From contig JAMWFC010000100.1 in assembly GCA_027475525.1 (NCBI GenBank), forward strand, positions 496,001 through 560,000: a DNA stretch of 64,000 nucleotides, read 5' to 3'. The notes under the pieces were generated by a model, which was not told the DNA's origin, did not search any database, and saw only the letters and a program-made list of their open reading frames with translations. Numbering within the stretch: position 1 is the stretch's first letter; every line of letters begins with the position of its first letter. A program made the translations under genes and the position numbers. Below are positions 1-10,846 of the stretch, one piece after another. Source of the stretch: Macrolepiota albuminosa (taxonomy: Eukaryota > Basidiomycota > Agaricomycetes > Agaricales > Agaricaceae).

Positions 1-403
1 CCCAGCACCACACCCATACACGGGCCCCAACCGATCTCCCAGTGCCATGCCCATACCTGGACAATATGCCGCACTGGACCCACATCCGGACAATACAGCG
101 CACAGGACTCACCACATGGAACCTAGTCCCGGAGCTCACCTGGGCGACATGGACCTTAACCACTGCAAGCATATAACTAGTAGCCAGTAGTACACAAAGA
201 GTAGTCTTGATATTGCTATAGCTCACATCTCTATACTCTCTTGTTTATCTCATACTTCCACTTAATCTGTCTTCTTCTTCTCTCAGTCTCCCGGTCTTTC
301 AAAGTCTCACTTCAATTCTGACTCAGTCTCCTGGTCTTAGCCTCTTCTCCGATTATTCCCTTTATCCTTTGCCCTAACAGGCTCTGCCTTCTCCCATTCC
401 TGT

Positions 404-1439
404 TGTAGTACTTGGTAGAAGTATTACTTGATAGTTCTGGGGCTTGCTAGTGTAGAATATGACCTTGAATTCACACTAACTTTGACGACAAAAGGGATAA
501 TCATTATTTTGAATGCGTTTAATAATTTTCCCACAAGTCGAAGTTTCTTAACAAACTCCAGCCTAAGCAATTCACTCCCTGGGAATCACCGAGTCTTTGC
601 CTATCAATTGCCTGTCTATTCTCTACTAAACTTGGGCTATTTATACTGTTTTTCTGGTGCACAGACCACTATCTACATATGACTCTTTGTCGGAAACTCT
701 CCAACTTCCAGAACGTATTTGATAGTCCAATTTCCCTTTTGGGAGGCCTGTTTCAGTGCCACCCGTTCCACCATTTAACTTCTTGTTCCGCTCTCCTTCT
801 GGGTGTTTCTGATTGCCACTTCTCCATTTGCTTGAGCTCAATTTAGCCTGATTTAATTCCTAGATCCTTCTTTTCTCTTTTAGCACCTCCCTGCATCCCC
901 TACTTCTTTCCTTTTCCCCTCCTTGTTGTCAAATCAAACATTGACTGATTTGACGATGAAATTGAGAATTATAATATTGAATGAATATAATAATTTCCCA
1001 ATTTCATCCTATTCCATCCATTGCCGAACATTGACTGATTTGATGATGAAATTGAGAATTATAATATTGAATGAATATAATAATTTCCCAATTTCATCCT
1101 GTTCCGTCCATTACTGAACACCGACCGATTTGATGATGAAATTGAGAATTATAATATTGAATGAATATAATAATTGCCCAATTTCATCCTGTTCCATCCA
1201 TTACCAGCTTCCATGCTTTTTCTCTCCATGACAGTGGTTAGACTATTGTCGAGCTGATAGTTTGAGCCGGTCCCTGCCTGATGTTCTGTACTTTTCTGTG
1301 TATTTGTTGGAATATTTTCGGAGATAGATATTTGTTGAGACTGCTACCAGGAGGCTTACAGTTTTCAGCCTATAATTAAATGTTTATTTTGACTTCTGGT
1401 GCATGTTTTGTCCCTGACTGCTGGTACAGCATTGTATCA
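404..1439 (-). mobile_element. Solo LTR, family S2, copy 1
   Basis: On the minus strand it runs TGATACAATG to CTACA, so it has TG..CA ends. A TATAAATAG box is on the same strand (seen as ctatttata near 628-637). It interrupts the LTR of element A. The flanking 4 bp are CTGT (400-403) and CCGT (1440-1443), a 4-bp target duplication with one transition. Two other copies are at 5573-6560 and 61423-62202. It has no coding capacity. Its extra length compared with the 780-bp copy comes partly from three 90-bp tandem repeats. Confidence 0.85.
938..1207. repeat. Three tandem 90-bp units inside S2 copy 1
   Basis: Units start at 938, 1028 and 1118, each beginning acattgactgatttga or a close variant (the third acaccgaccgattt). 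They differ by a few substitutions, so this is a real diverged repeat and not an assembly duplicate. The other two S2 copies lack it. Confidence 0.9.
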
Positions 1440-2369
1440 CCGTATTCCGGACTTAGCCCAGGATCCTGCTCCACCTCTCCCCACAAACTCTGGTGCTCTG
1501 TAGCATCCCTGTGCCTCACCTAAAACTCCAGAACTTGCCCTCCGTTATCCAGAGACACTCTGTAGACTTTGAGTCTGCCTAGTAAGGACCCACTTGCCCC
1601 CATTGTCAGCGGAACCTGACATACTATCAAGACTCCCCCTTATACCATTCTCAATGTCTACGTACACCCCCATCTACTATCTTGTGGGCTACCAAACTGA
1701 TGCCTACAGTCACCCATTACCTAAACAATACAATCACAGTACCCTCCAACCCATATACCCACCCCCAGTCCCTGAAGTCTACCCAGCACCCCGATTTTAG
1801 GCCCCTGACCCAAATAGAGCCTATGGCCCCTCTGCTAGTCAGCTCCTGCACCCCCCAGACTGGCAGATGTATGCCAACCTCCTCGTCAACTCTGGCACCT
1901 ATAAGATGGTACCTGGAGGACTCCCTGAGACCCCGTGGGGAGCTACCCTGCCTCCAGCCAGCAGAGGACCATTCGTGCCCTGGCCACAGGCCACCAATCC
2001 CAACTACCCCCCTCAAACACCAAAACCCCAGAACCCCCCCAGAATCAACCATGTCCCATGGCGGTCCCGCTGGCCTGCCCCCTGACCTCCTCCCTGGAAC
2101 GGCAAACGGAGGAGTACCTCCAGCAACGAGACGAGGTGCTGTGCACACTCTGCACCTCCTCCAAGGAATTCGCCCAATGCATGCATGCCCTCTTGGTCAC
2201 CCTCGGTAACCACAACCTCCAGGGCACGCCGGAGGAATGGGCCAATTGCCTCCTCCACTTCCACGACCAATTCCTAAAAGGGACCCTCCCCAACAACACC
2301 AAAAAAACCCTGCAAGTGGACCTGATGCTCCAGGACAAACTCCAGAGCCTGGTAGACAAGATCCACACC

Positions 2370-2887
2370 TGTCAGGGGACTCCCCATTCCTTTCTTCTTT
2401 CACTCTTTATTCCTTCACTCTCCTTTCATTCACTTCCTTATTTCTTCTATCATTCTCTCATTTTGCTGTTACTACTTTTCCAACACTATCTGTTAGTACT
2501 ATTCTCAACCTTTGAGGTGCTCTGGTTCTTTAGCTATCACTCAGACAAGTGTGGGCCCTTCAGCACTGCTCCAGGCTGCTTAGATAAGCCGGAGTTTGCC
2601 TTTCTGACTTCTAAAGTCTGGAGTTTCCCTCCCTTGTTTGCACACTTGTTTGGTTAGTCAATTTTCGAGTTTTTAAGGTTTTGTTGTACTGTACAGTTGT
2701 TTCCCATGCTTCAGAGGCCCCAGAAGCGTCCAACCTGGCATAGAAAATCCCCAGACTTGTTCTCTTTGGATCTCCCTCTGCCAGGTGAGTAGCTACCTTG
2801 ATATTGTCAGTATATATTCTAATACACTTTGGATCTCCCTCTGCCAGCTGTGTGACTGAGCCACAGCCTCTAGAGGTCGCCCTTACA
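2370..2887 (+). mobile_element. Solo LTR, family S1, copy 1
   Basis: 518 bp, TGTCAGGGGACTCC to GCCCTTACA, flanked by a perfect 5-bp duplication ACACC (2365-2369 and 2888-2892). It lies in element A gag. Three other copies are at 12207-12724, 32255-32771 and 46885-47479. No internal region of this family is in the window, so it is a solo LTR left by LTR-LTR recombination. Strand follows the TGTCAGG orientation, which is my convention. Confidence 0.93.
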
Positions 2888-2908
2888 ACACCAGCCCCAA
2901 CCTCCACC

Positions 2909-3657
2909 TGTCACGACCCCTCCCCTCCGGGCCCACCCCGGGACACCCCCGGAACACCCTCCGGGACCCTCCCTCCGACCCCACAGGACACGCCCCGCCA
3001 TCACGACCGCCGACACCGCCATCACGCGCATCAAGGACCGCCATCAGCCGTCACCAGCCCCGATCAACAATCAGATCACGCGACTCGTGCCGGCCATCAC
3101 ACATCACGCATCACGGCTCCACCCGCGCCAATTGATCACGCGCCCCACACGCGCGATCCCGGTATACAGCCCCTGCCGCTACTCAATAAACCCCGGAACC
3201 CATCCCAGACATCCCGGAACCCCGAGACCCGGCCCCGTAGTACTTATAGTGTAGCTCCCTGTTGTATTTGGTAGTCTTGATATTACATACTTTGCATAAC
3301 TGTTACTTTGGATATTGCGTGCCCTCTGTTTGACTGGTACGCCTCGTTTGGTACGCTTTGACTGGCACGCCTTAGTATTCGCGTGCTATAAGTTTGGTAC
3401 GCACTTCGCGACTCTTAAGTTACTAACTTGGTCTCGTCTTAGAACCTCCGGTTCACGACTCGACCCCCTCTAACTCTCAGCCACCCCCAACCCAAAACTC
3501 CCGGACTCTAGTCCCCTCTCCCGGGATTACCCCTGTCCTCGTCTTGAACCCCGGAGTCCTAGCCCCGGAGTTCCAGACACCCGAGTATCCGTAGATCAAG
3601 TCTGCATCGTAAGGGCGTCGCTTTCCCGGAAAGCCCCCGATTCAGCGGAACCTGACA
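2909..3657 (+). mobile_element. Solo LTR, family S3, CpG-rich, related to element A LTR
   Basis: 749 bp, TGTCACGACCCC to GCGGAACCTGACA, flanked by a perfect CCACC duplication (2904-2908 and 3658-3662). The ends match those of the element A LTR (TGTCACAATCC to GCGGAACCTGACA) but the interior differs, so it is a sister family. It is full of intact CpG, unlike the host element, which suggests a much younger insertion. It sits only 21 bp downstream of S1 copy 1. Confidence 0.92.
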
Positions 3658-5740
3658 CCACCACTTCAAGGACCCCTTGGACCCAGCCCACTCCTTCTAT
3701 GTACAGAGAGACAAGCCCCGCTCAGGTACCTGAGGGAATCTCCCATACCGAGACCAACAACGGCAAGAGGAACTCAATGCTGCCTCCACTATCTTAAGGT
3801 CCCTAAACCCAACTAGAGGCCTCTTTGACCAGCCTGCCACCCACACTGTCAGACTCTCTGCCCACCTCCAAGCCTACTTGGTGCCCGGCACCTTCAACAT
3901 GTGGGCACAAGCGGCTGAAGGTGACCCTCCACCTCGAGGGCAACAATACCTCAGAAAATACCCTCTCATACATTGACAAACCCAAAAACCCAGGGCTTAC
4001 CCCTGGCAACCCTGGCAACCCCCCTCCTGCTACCACTCCTGAGTTCATCCATGAACGCCCTCCCACCTGGACCTGCACCCTTTCTGTGCCCGTGAGGGAT
4101 CCCTGGGACCGCAGGGTAACACCCAGCCACAGCCAGGGCAAGCCCCGCCCCGGCCCCCCCAACCACTGTATGGCCCCAACCCAGGACCACCTCAACCCTC
4201 TTACGGTCAACCTCCCCAACATCCTGGACAAGGACCCCCTCACCCCCATCCCCCTCCCTCCACTGCCCACCCCCTCAGACTCAGCAGCCCCCCGCTGCTC
4301 CTCCCCAACCTGCAATGGGCTCCCAGACCCCTGCCAGGAGGTTATGGACAGCCTCCTGGAGGAGGCCTGCCTAACGGAGGACCTTCCAGAGGATGGGGTG
4401 CCGCTGCAGGCGCCTTCCCACCTCAGCAGGGAGGAGGGAACCACTACTATTACTACTACCATGCCGCCCCTCCCCTGCACCATCAGAACTCACAGGACAA
4501 CACCTGGGATGCCCTCGCCTGAGAAGGTAAGCTCAACATACAGAAACCTGAACCCTTCCATGGATGCAATCCCCGGAAGTGGCAAACCTTCCTAATGCAG
4601 TGCCTCAACATGTTCCAAGCCAAGCCTGTCATGTTTCAGCTTGAAGAATCACACATCGCATTTGCCACCTCACACCTGCAGGGACTGGCCTTCGACCACT
4701 ACACGGCCCTCCTCCAGTTTGACCCCAACAATCCTGTACTGTTCCAATGGGTGGCCTTCATGCAGGAATTCTCCGTCTGCTTTGGCATCTTCAACACCGT
4801 TGCGGAAGCCAAGAAAAACCTCTTCAATCTCTGAATGAGACCCAAAGAGCGCTTCGCCACCTTCATCATCTGATTCAAAAAAGAGGCCTACGAAACAGGC
4901 TGGAACTACAACGCCCTCTGGTTTGCCCTCTGGCAAGCACTCCCTCAGCGAATCAAGGACGTCCTCCACCTCGCATCCAAACAGGCAACGTACAATGGCT
5001 ACAAGGCACTGGTGACCCAGATTAATCAGAAGTACTGGAAAGATTGCAATGAGAACTCTGGCTCTCAGGGCGAATGGGCCCCTCCGGGAGGATCCTCTTG
5101 GAAAGCTAACCACTCTGGAGTCCCTAACCAGGTACCGCAAGGCCCTGCCCCACATCCGACTCCAGGACAAGGACCCCCTGGGCCACCCTGCACCCCGGCA
5201 CTACAACCACCAGCTGCCCTCAATGCAGCCAACGTCAACGACATCCCCGACCCCCTCTCTGGAGATCCTGATGACCTCGACACTCCAGCCGGCAAGCACC
5301 CTGAAGACAATGAAGAGGAAGCTCTCCGTGCAAACCAAGTCAGGAACCCCGACCGCCCCTGGATCAATGTCCCCAAAGAAGTTCAGGAGCAGCGATGCCA
5401 GAAGGGCACCTGCCTCCTCTGCGAAAAACTCGGACATTTCATCAGCAGCTGTCCAAAACGTCAGACCATGGGTCAGGCTGTCTGGACCATCAACGGAGAA
5501 GACTGCGACTTTCAATTCATGGAAAACAATCTGGCAATTTAGAAACAGAAGACATTCTGAATCACGGATCGGTGATACAATGCTGTACCAGCAGTCAGAG
5601 ACACAACATGCACCAGAAGTCAAAATAAACATTTAATCATAAGGCTGAAAACTGTAAGCCTCCTGGTAGCAGTCTCAATAAATCATATCTCCAAAAACAC
5701 CCCAATAAATACACAGACAGTACAGAACAAAGGGGAGGGA

Positions 5741-5894
5741 CCAGCTCAAGCTATCAACTCAATAATAGTCCAACCACTGTAATGGGGAGGGGAAGCATGG
5801 GAGCTGGCAGAAGTGACCCAGCTCAAGCTATCAACTCAATAATAGTCCAACCACTGTAATGGGGAGGGGAAGCATGGGAGCTGGCAGAAGTGAC
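5741..5894. repeat. Exact 77-bp tandem duplication (likely assembly artefact)
   Basis: 5741-5817 equals 5818-5894; identity stops on both sides after exactly 77 bases. This is one of seven such period-77 duplications in the window. Confidence 0.9.
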
Positions 5895-5982
5895 AAAATG
5901 GGATCAAATTGTGATGATCTAGATCAAGATCTGATCTGACAAATGCCCAATTTGACATGACTGAAAGGGGAAAGGAAAAGAA

Positions 5983-6131
5983 GAATGGAGGAAGGGAGAG
6001 ATGAATGGAATGGTGGCACTGAAACATGCATTGAATGGAGGAAGGAAGAGATGAATGGAATGGTGGCACTGAAACATGCATTGAATGGAGGAAGGAAGAG
6101 ATGAATGGAATGGTGGCACTGAAACATGCAT
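5983..6131. repeat. About three 50-bp tandem units in S2 copy 2
   Basis: The unit starting atgaatggaatggtggcact recurs at 6001, 6051 and 6101 (period 50). The last copy breaks off after gaaacatgca. The repeat is confined to this LTR copy. Confidence 0.88.
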
Positions 6132-6560
6132 CACCAAAATGGAAAATGGAACAACAAATTAGGTCAGGAATGCTGGGAGGTCAAGAGTAAAAAGTCATAT
6201 GATCTGGTGGTCTGTGCACTGGGAAATTAGTATAAATAGTCCAAGTAGAGTAGAAAACAATCAGGCATTTGATAGGCAAAGGCTCAGTGGTTCCCAGGGA
6301 GTGAATCACCTAGGCTAGAGTTTATTGAACCTCTTCTTGGAAGTCTATTGGAAGACAAAGGCTCGGTAGTTCCCAGGGAGTGAACCGCTTAGGCTGGAGT
6401 TGACTGAGAACCTTCTACTGCCCACCAGAGTATTTGATATTCTGTGAAGCACTCAATACATCAAGTTTTTATCATCAAGCATCAGTGTGGATTAGAGGGC
6501 ATTTTCTAAGACTTTAAGAAAGCCCCAGAACTATCAGTAATACTTACACCAAGTACTACA

Positions 6561-7579
6561 TCAGACCCCAATGTCTTCTCCACCCCAGTCTCCCATCTTC
6601 ACGCCACGGCTCAACAATCCTTGGACACCCTCCTGACCCACCTCCCTTTGCACTCCCCACAGTCCCTCCTCCTTCATACTACCCTCACCTCTTTCCCGGA
6701 GCCCATCAACATCCTCGTTGACAGCGGTGCCACCAACAACTTTATCGACAAAGCTTGGGCGGCCCTTGCTCCCCAACCCCCTCAAAGGCTCCCTATCCCC
6801 ATCCATCTCCGGCTCTTTGACGGCAACTCTTCTTCAGCCAGCGACATCACCCACTTTGTGCAGATGCCCGTAACCTTTGCCTCTGGCCATTGTCAGACAC
6901 TCCAGCTCCTGGTCACCAAGCTCCATGCCACTGCCCCTCTTGTCCTTGGACTCCCATGGCTGCACGCCACAAATCCCTGAATTGACTGAAGAACCCTCAC
7001 ACTTGCCCTCAACTGAAATGCAACCCAAGAGACAATTGCCTTTGAGTCTCCGCCCCCCCCGATGGATCTAGGAGACTCCCAGGACCCCCAAAACCTCCCA
7101 GCCTCTGCTTCCAGACTACCCGCTCCTTCATGATCCATGTATGCCTCAGTGCCGCCACCAAACACCTTCCTGCCCTTGTCAATAGCAGGGCCACCGGAAT
7201 GTTTATCAGCGACCGCCTTGCCCTTCTCTACACTCAGCTTAACAAGCCTCTCGAGCTCTGACTGTTTGACGGGAACAATGCCACATCTGGACCTATCACA
7301 AAGAGACACTCCACCACAATACCTCTCAACAATGACCTGGTATTCCTGGCCAATTTTCTGGTCATGCAACTCCCTGAAACAACCCCCATCGTCCTAGGTT
7401 CTCCTTGGCTCCAAGAGGTGAACCCCGACATCTGCTGGGAGGATCTCACTATGACCTTCCCTAACTCTGGGGCCCGCCTTGCCACTGCCATCCACCTCTA
7501 CCTGCAGACCCTGGACGACCCAGGACATCACAAAACTCCCTGGAAGGAACCCATCAAGTTTCCTCCCAACGTCCCTTGA
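6561..7579 (+). pseudogene. Element A tandem aspartic proteases (retropepsins)
   Basis: Two retropepsin-like domains follow each other. Domain 1 (about 6621-6980) has the active-site motif LVDSGATNNFID and ends VLGLPWLHATNP. Domain 2 (about 7140-7450) repeats the plan: LVNSRATGMFISD at the active-site position, LFDGNNATSG matching LFDGNSSSAS, then VLGSPWLQEVNP. The second domain has Asn for the catalytic Asp and Arg for Gly, so it cannot be a normal catalytic half. Several stops separate the two. Retropepsins act as dimers that process Gag-Pol; one domain per polyprotein is usual. The duplication reads as part of the element's coding plan and not as an assembly repeat, because the two domains are strongly diverged. 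Confidence 0.82.
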
Positions 7580-7699
7580 AATTGTTACAAAGAGCCTCAC
7601 TACTCTGCCTGGAACCACCAACCCCCCAGACCCAACTCCAAACTTGATGACCCCCCAACTCATCCAGAACCCCAGAAATCAAGATCATTGGCTGTACCC

Positions 7700-9210
7700 C
7701 CTTCGCACGGATTTTTCAGGATGCATCCCAGCCTACCAGCTCCAGGTATCTCTGACGCTACCCAAGGAACACCTCCGGGCCAAAAACACCGGCCCCAATG
7801 CTAAGACCAAAGATCAACTCCTCACCAAAGTTGTTCCCCCTGAGTATCATGAGTTTGCTGATGTCTTCTCCGAAGGTAGTGCTAAGGACCTCTCCCCGCA
7901 TCGGTTGTATGACCACAAGATTGACCTCAAGGACAGTGTGAAGCCCCCACTCAGCAAGGTCTACAACATGTCCGAGGTCAAACTCTGGGCACTCAAGGAT
8001 TACCTCGACAACATGCTGGGAAATGGATTTATCTGTGCTTCAATCTCTGCTGCCGGAGCACCAGTCCTCTTTGCCAAAAAGAAAGACAGATCCCTGTGAC
8101 TATGTGTTGACTACTGGGAATTGAACAAAATCACCAAGAAGAATTGATATCTCCCCCCCCTCATCGGAGACCTAGTCGACCGCCTCCACAAGGCCAAGGT
8201 CTACTCAAAGATCAACCTCTGCTCTGGCTACAACAATGTCTGAATAGCCCCGGAACATGAGTGGAAGACTGCCTTCCTCACCCGCTATGGCCTCTTCGAG
8301 TATCTGGTAATGCCCTTTGGTATGACTAACTCCTCCACAACTTTCCAGTACTTCATGAACAACATCTTCCATGACATGAATGATGTCTTCGTCATTGTCT
8401 ACCTGGATGACATCCTGATTTACTTGGACTCCCTCGACAAACACCGAATCCACATCTGGCAGGTTCTTGAATGACTCTGGAGCCACAACCTACATGCAAA
8501 ACCGGAGAAGTGCTCGTTCCACACTATGGAAGTCAAATACCTCGGCGTCATTGCCACCCTGGATGGAGTTTGCATGGACCCCGCAAAAGTCAAGGCAATC
8601 CTCAACTGGCCGCCTCTGAAGAATGTCAAGGAGGTGCAGTCCTTCCTCAGGTTCACAAACTTCTACCAACACTTCATCAACAACTACTCTGGTATCACCA
8701 AGTCCCTCAACCGGCTGACCCAGAAGGACACCCCCTGGAGGTGGGACAGTAAGTGCCAAAGCGTGTTCACCTTGCTCAAGGAAGCCTTCACTTCAGCTCT
8801 GATTCTCCAGCACTACAACCCTGCTCTCCTGGTTGTCCTGGAGTGCGACACCTCTGACTACACCATCGCTGGTATCCTCTTGCAGATGGGGCCAGGCAAC
8901 CAGGAACTCCGATCCGTGGCCTTCTACACCTGATCAATGATTCCAGCCAAACTCAATTACAACATCTATGACAAGGAACTCCTCATGATCGTTGAAGCCT
9001 TCAAGCAATGGTGAGCCTACCTCAAAGGTACCCCCCACCGAATTCAAGTATACTCAGACCACAACAACCTTCAGTACTTCACAACCACCAAACTTCTCAG
9101 CTGACAACAGGCCCAATGGTCTGAAGTTCTCTTGGAGTACAACTTTACCATCCACTATCGCCCTGGACAACTCGGAGCCAAACCCAATGCCCTAACTCGA
9201 CATCCGGACG
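7700..9210 (+). pseudogene. pol: Element A reverse transcriptase and RNase H
   Basis: RT copies element RNA into DNA and RNase H degrades the RNA strand. The fingers begin near EYHEFADVFSEG (7845). The motifs are LCVDYWELNKITKKN (8100), [16 protein letters not shown] (8300), the catalytic VYLDDILIY (8400), then FLRFTNFYQHFI (8645). RNase H has LECDTSDYTIAGILLQ (8840), YDKELLMIVEAF (8970), VYSDHNNLQYF (9050) and the end motif YRPGQLGAKPNALTR (9160). In-frame TGAs occur where gypsy relatives normally have arginine, for example before LCVDY, after NNV, after QVLE, after QW and after LLS. The YLDD motif is intact, but the frame is not translatable. Confidence 0.92.
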
Positions 9211-10649
9211 TCTATCCTAAGAAGTCCTTCGAGGCAGAGCAAAACACCTTCAACCATTGTGTGGTAATCTCCCCTGAACATTTGAATGCGGTACTAATCC
9301 TGAACAAGGAAGGAATTCTGAAGCAGATCAGGGACTCTCCCCAAGATGACTACTTCACCTGGCATGAGCCCTGGAACCCCTCCCCCAGCAAACCCCCTCA
9401 CAACCCCTCCTTCACCCTTTCCCCTAACGGCAAGCTGCTCCTCCGTGATGGTCGCATCTACACTCTGGATCACAAAAACATCCGCCTTGACATCTTCCGA
9501 CAGCACCACAATCACAAGCTCTGGGGACACCCAGGAATATGTAAGACCCTCCAACTCATCTCGTGCACTTACTTTTGGCCAGGGATGAAGAAGGATGTTA
9601 TCCAGTATGTCCAAGCCTGCGAACCGTGCCTCCAAGCTAAGGTCCTCCAGCACAAACCCTACAGACTACTCAAGCCCCTGCCTGTCAGACGGTGCCCATG
9701 GTCCTCGATCTCCATGTACCACATCGTCAAACTCCCAGAATCGGAGGGCTTCGACACTATTCTTGTCATCATGTGCCGACTCATGAAGCAAGCCATCTTC
9801 ATCCCATATCACACCACTGACAACGCCCTCAGAGTCTGCATCAACCTCTCCACCACATACCACCCCGAGACCAATGGGCAAACTGAGCAGGTCAATCAGA
9901 CCCTGGAACAGTACCTCTGGATCTACGTGAACTACCTCCAAAGCGACTGACGCGCCGAACTCCCCCTTGCCAAGTTCACCTACAATAACACCCCCCACTC
10001 CATGGTGTGTCCCCCTTCTTTGCCAATAAGGGGTACCATTCCCAGTTGACCTTGTCCCTCTAGGATATTCCTGCCCACACCGCCCACGAAGTCGCCCAGG
10101 ACCTCCGGGCCCTCCACGAATTCCTCCAGAATGAGATTGACATTGCCAACAAAGCCTACTCCAAGCATGCCAACCCTTGACAAGAGGCCACACCCGACTG
10201 GAGCCCTGGGACCCTTGTCTGGCTTAACCATCGCAACCTTTGAACAAGGTGCCCTTCAGTAAAGCTCAATCATAAGTGTTTCGGCCCCTTCAAGATAACC
10301 CAGAAGGTGTCCTCACACGCCTACCGCCTGGACCTTCCTCCAGGACTATGAGGGCTCCACCCCATGTTCCATGTCCAACTCCTCAAGAAGCACAACCCAG
10401 ATCCCTTTCCCAGACAACACCCCGACCAACCCCCTCCCTTCAAAGTGGACAATGAGTATCACTACAAAGTCAACCACATTCTCGACTCGCAAATGATCCA
10501 GGGATGACTGAGCTACCTCGTGCAATGGACCGGCTACAGGCCAGAAGACAACACCTGGGAACCCTGGTCAAACTTTAAGAATGCCCCTGACAAACTCTGG
10601 AGGTTTTACGATGCCCACCTGGACAAGCCCTGGCCTCCCTGGAGCTAGA
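9211..10649 (+). pseudogene. Element A integrase with C-terminal chromodomain
   Basis: Integrase inserts the cDNA; chromodomains bind modified histone tails and steer integration. The HHCC zinc domain is at about 9500-9640 (HHNHKLWGHPG ... CEPCLQAK). In the catalytic core the first Asp position reads SISMYHIVKLPES (Tyr in place of Asp). The stretch that should hold the second Asp is deleted at about 9830, and the Glu region survives as TNGQTEQVNQ. The chromodomain is at about 10455-10600 (YKVNHILDSQMIQG, stop, LSYLVQWTGYRPEDNTWEP). It ends at TAG 10647-10649. Two catalytic residues are lost, so it is inactive. Confidence 0.88.
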
Positions 10650-10846
10650 AAACCCACAGATGGCTACATGAGTGTACCTCCTGCCTCTGGATCACTAGGG
10701 ATTCAACTCCCACCAATAAGTTCTTCCAGCCCTCATTCTTTTCACCAACCCCGTCCTTATAGCCAATGCTTATGGCACCAAGTGTATATACAGGCTAGTC
10801 TACAGTATGGTTACAAGTCCACAAGAACAAGAAGACAACAAGAAAA

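Larger units (their letters stand above)
1..1621 (+). repeat. Element A 5' LTR, left-truncated by window and split
   Basis: Bases 1-403 and 1440-1621 align with 13567-14157 of the right LTR, ending in the same GCGGAACCTGACA. The TATA-like segment near 168-175 (gcatataact) matches the right LTR near 13735. The 1036-bp insertion at 404-1439 is a solo LTR of a different family. Confidence 0.9.
1654..5542 (+). pseudogene. gag: Element A gag (capsid/nucleocapsid), interrupted
   Basis: Gag forms the virus-like particle that packages element RNA. The frame starts at ATG 1654 (MSTYTPIYY), hits TAG at 1798 and shifts near 2080. It is then split by two solo LTRs (2370-2887 and 2909-3657) that can be removed cleanly: DKIHT before the first joins SPNLHHFKD across both. 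A Pro/Gln-rich linker follows (4000-4500). The capsid-like Retrotrans_gag region is at 4530-5040, recognisable from RKWQTFLMQCLNMF and DHYTALLQFDP. A CCHC zinc knuckle (C-LL-C-EKLG-H-FISS-C) is near 5410-5450. Gag ends with TAG 5540-5542; the protease frame runs one base back, so a -1 shift or an indel would be needed to make Gag-Pol. Identification is firm; functionality is excluded by the stops. Confidence 0.88.
5573..6560 (+). mobile_element. Solo LTR, family S2, copy 2
   Basis: 988 bp, TGATACAATGC to AAGTACTACA, with tataaatagt at 6231-6240 as a probable core promoter. The flanks are TCGG (5569-5572) and TCAG (6561-6564), a 4-bp duplication with one transition. Removing it joins the gag end to the protease region in one frame (ILNHGS then DPNVFS). 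It contains one 77-bp assembly-type duplication and 50-bp tandem repeats. Confidence 0.88.

Noticed and set aside
938..1207. CRISPR-like array
   Set aside because: The 90-bp units are contiguous with no unique spacers, inside a fungal LTR.
2798..3274. 158-aa plus-strand frame spanning 2798-3274
   Set aside because: It runs from the S1 LTR across gag remnant into the S3 LTR, so it is a chance frame across insertion junctions.
3803..4483. Long minus-strand frame (226 aa) in element A
   Set aside because: It is the shadow of the C-rich gag linker on the plus strand; composition is biased (Gly/Val/Arg) with no family resemblance.
7700..10649. Alternative genetic code reading TGA as sense
   Set aside because: TGA falls mainly at Arg (CGA) positions, TAG and TAA also occur, and TGG is used normally for Trp. 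F gag and the antisense gene need no recoding.
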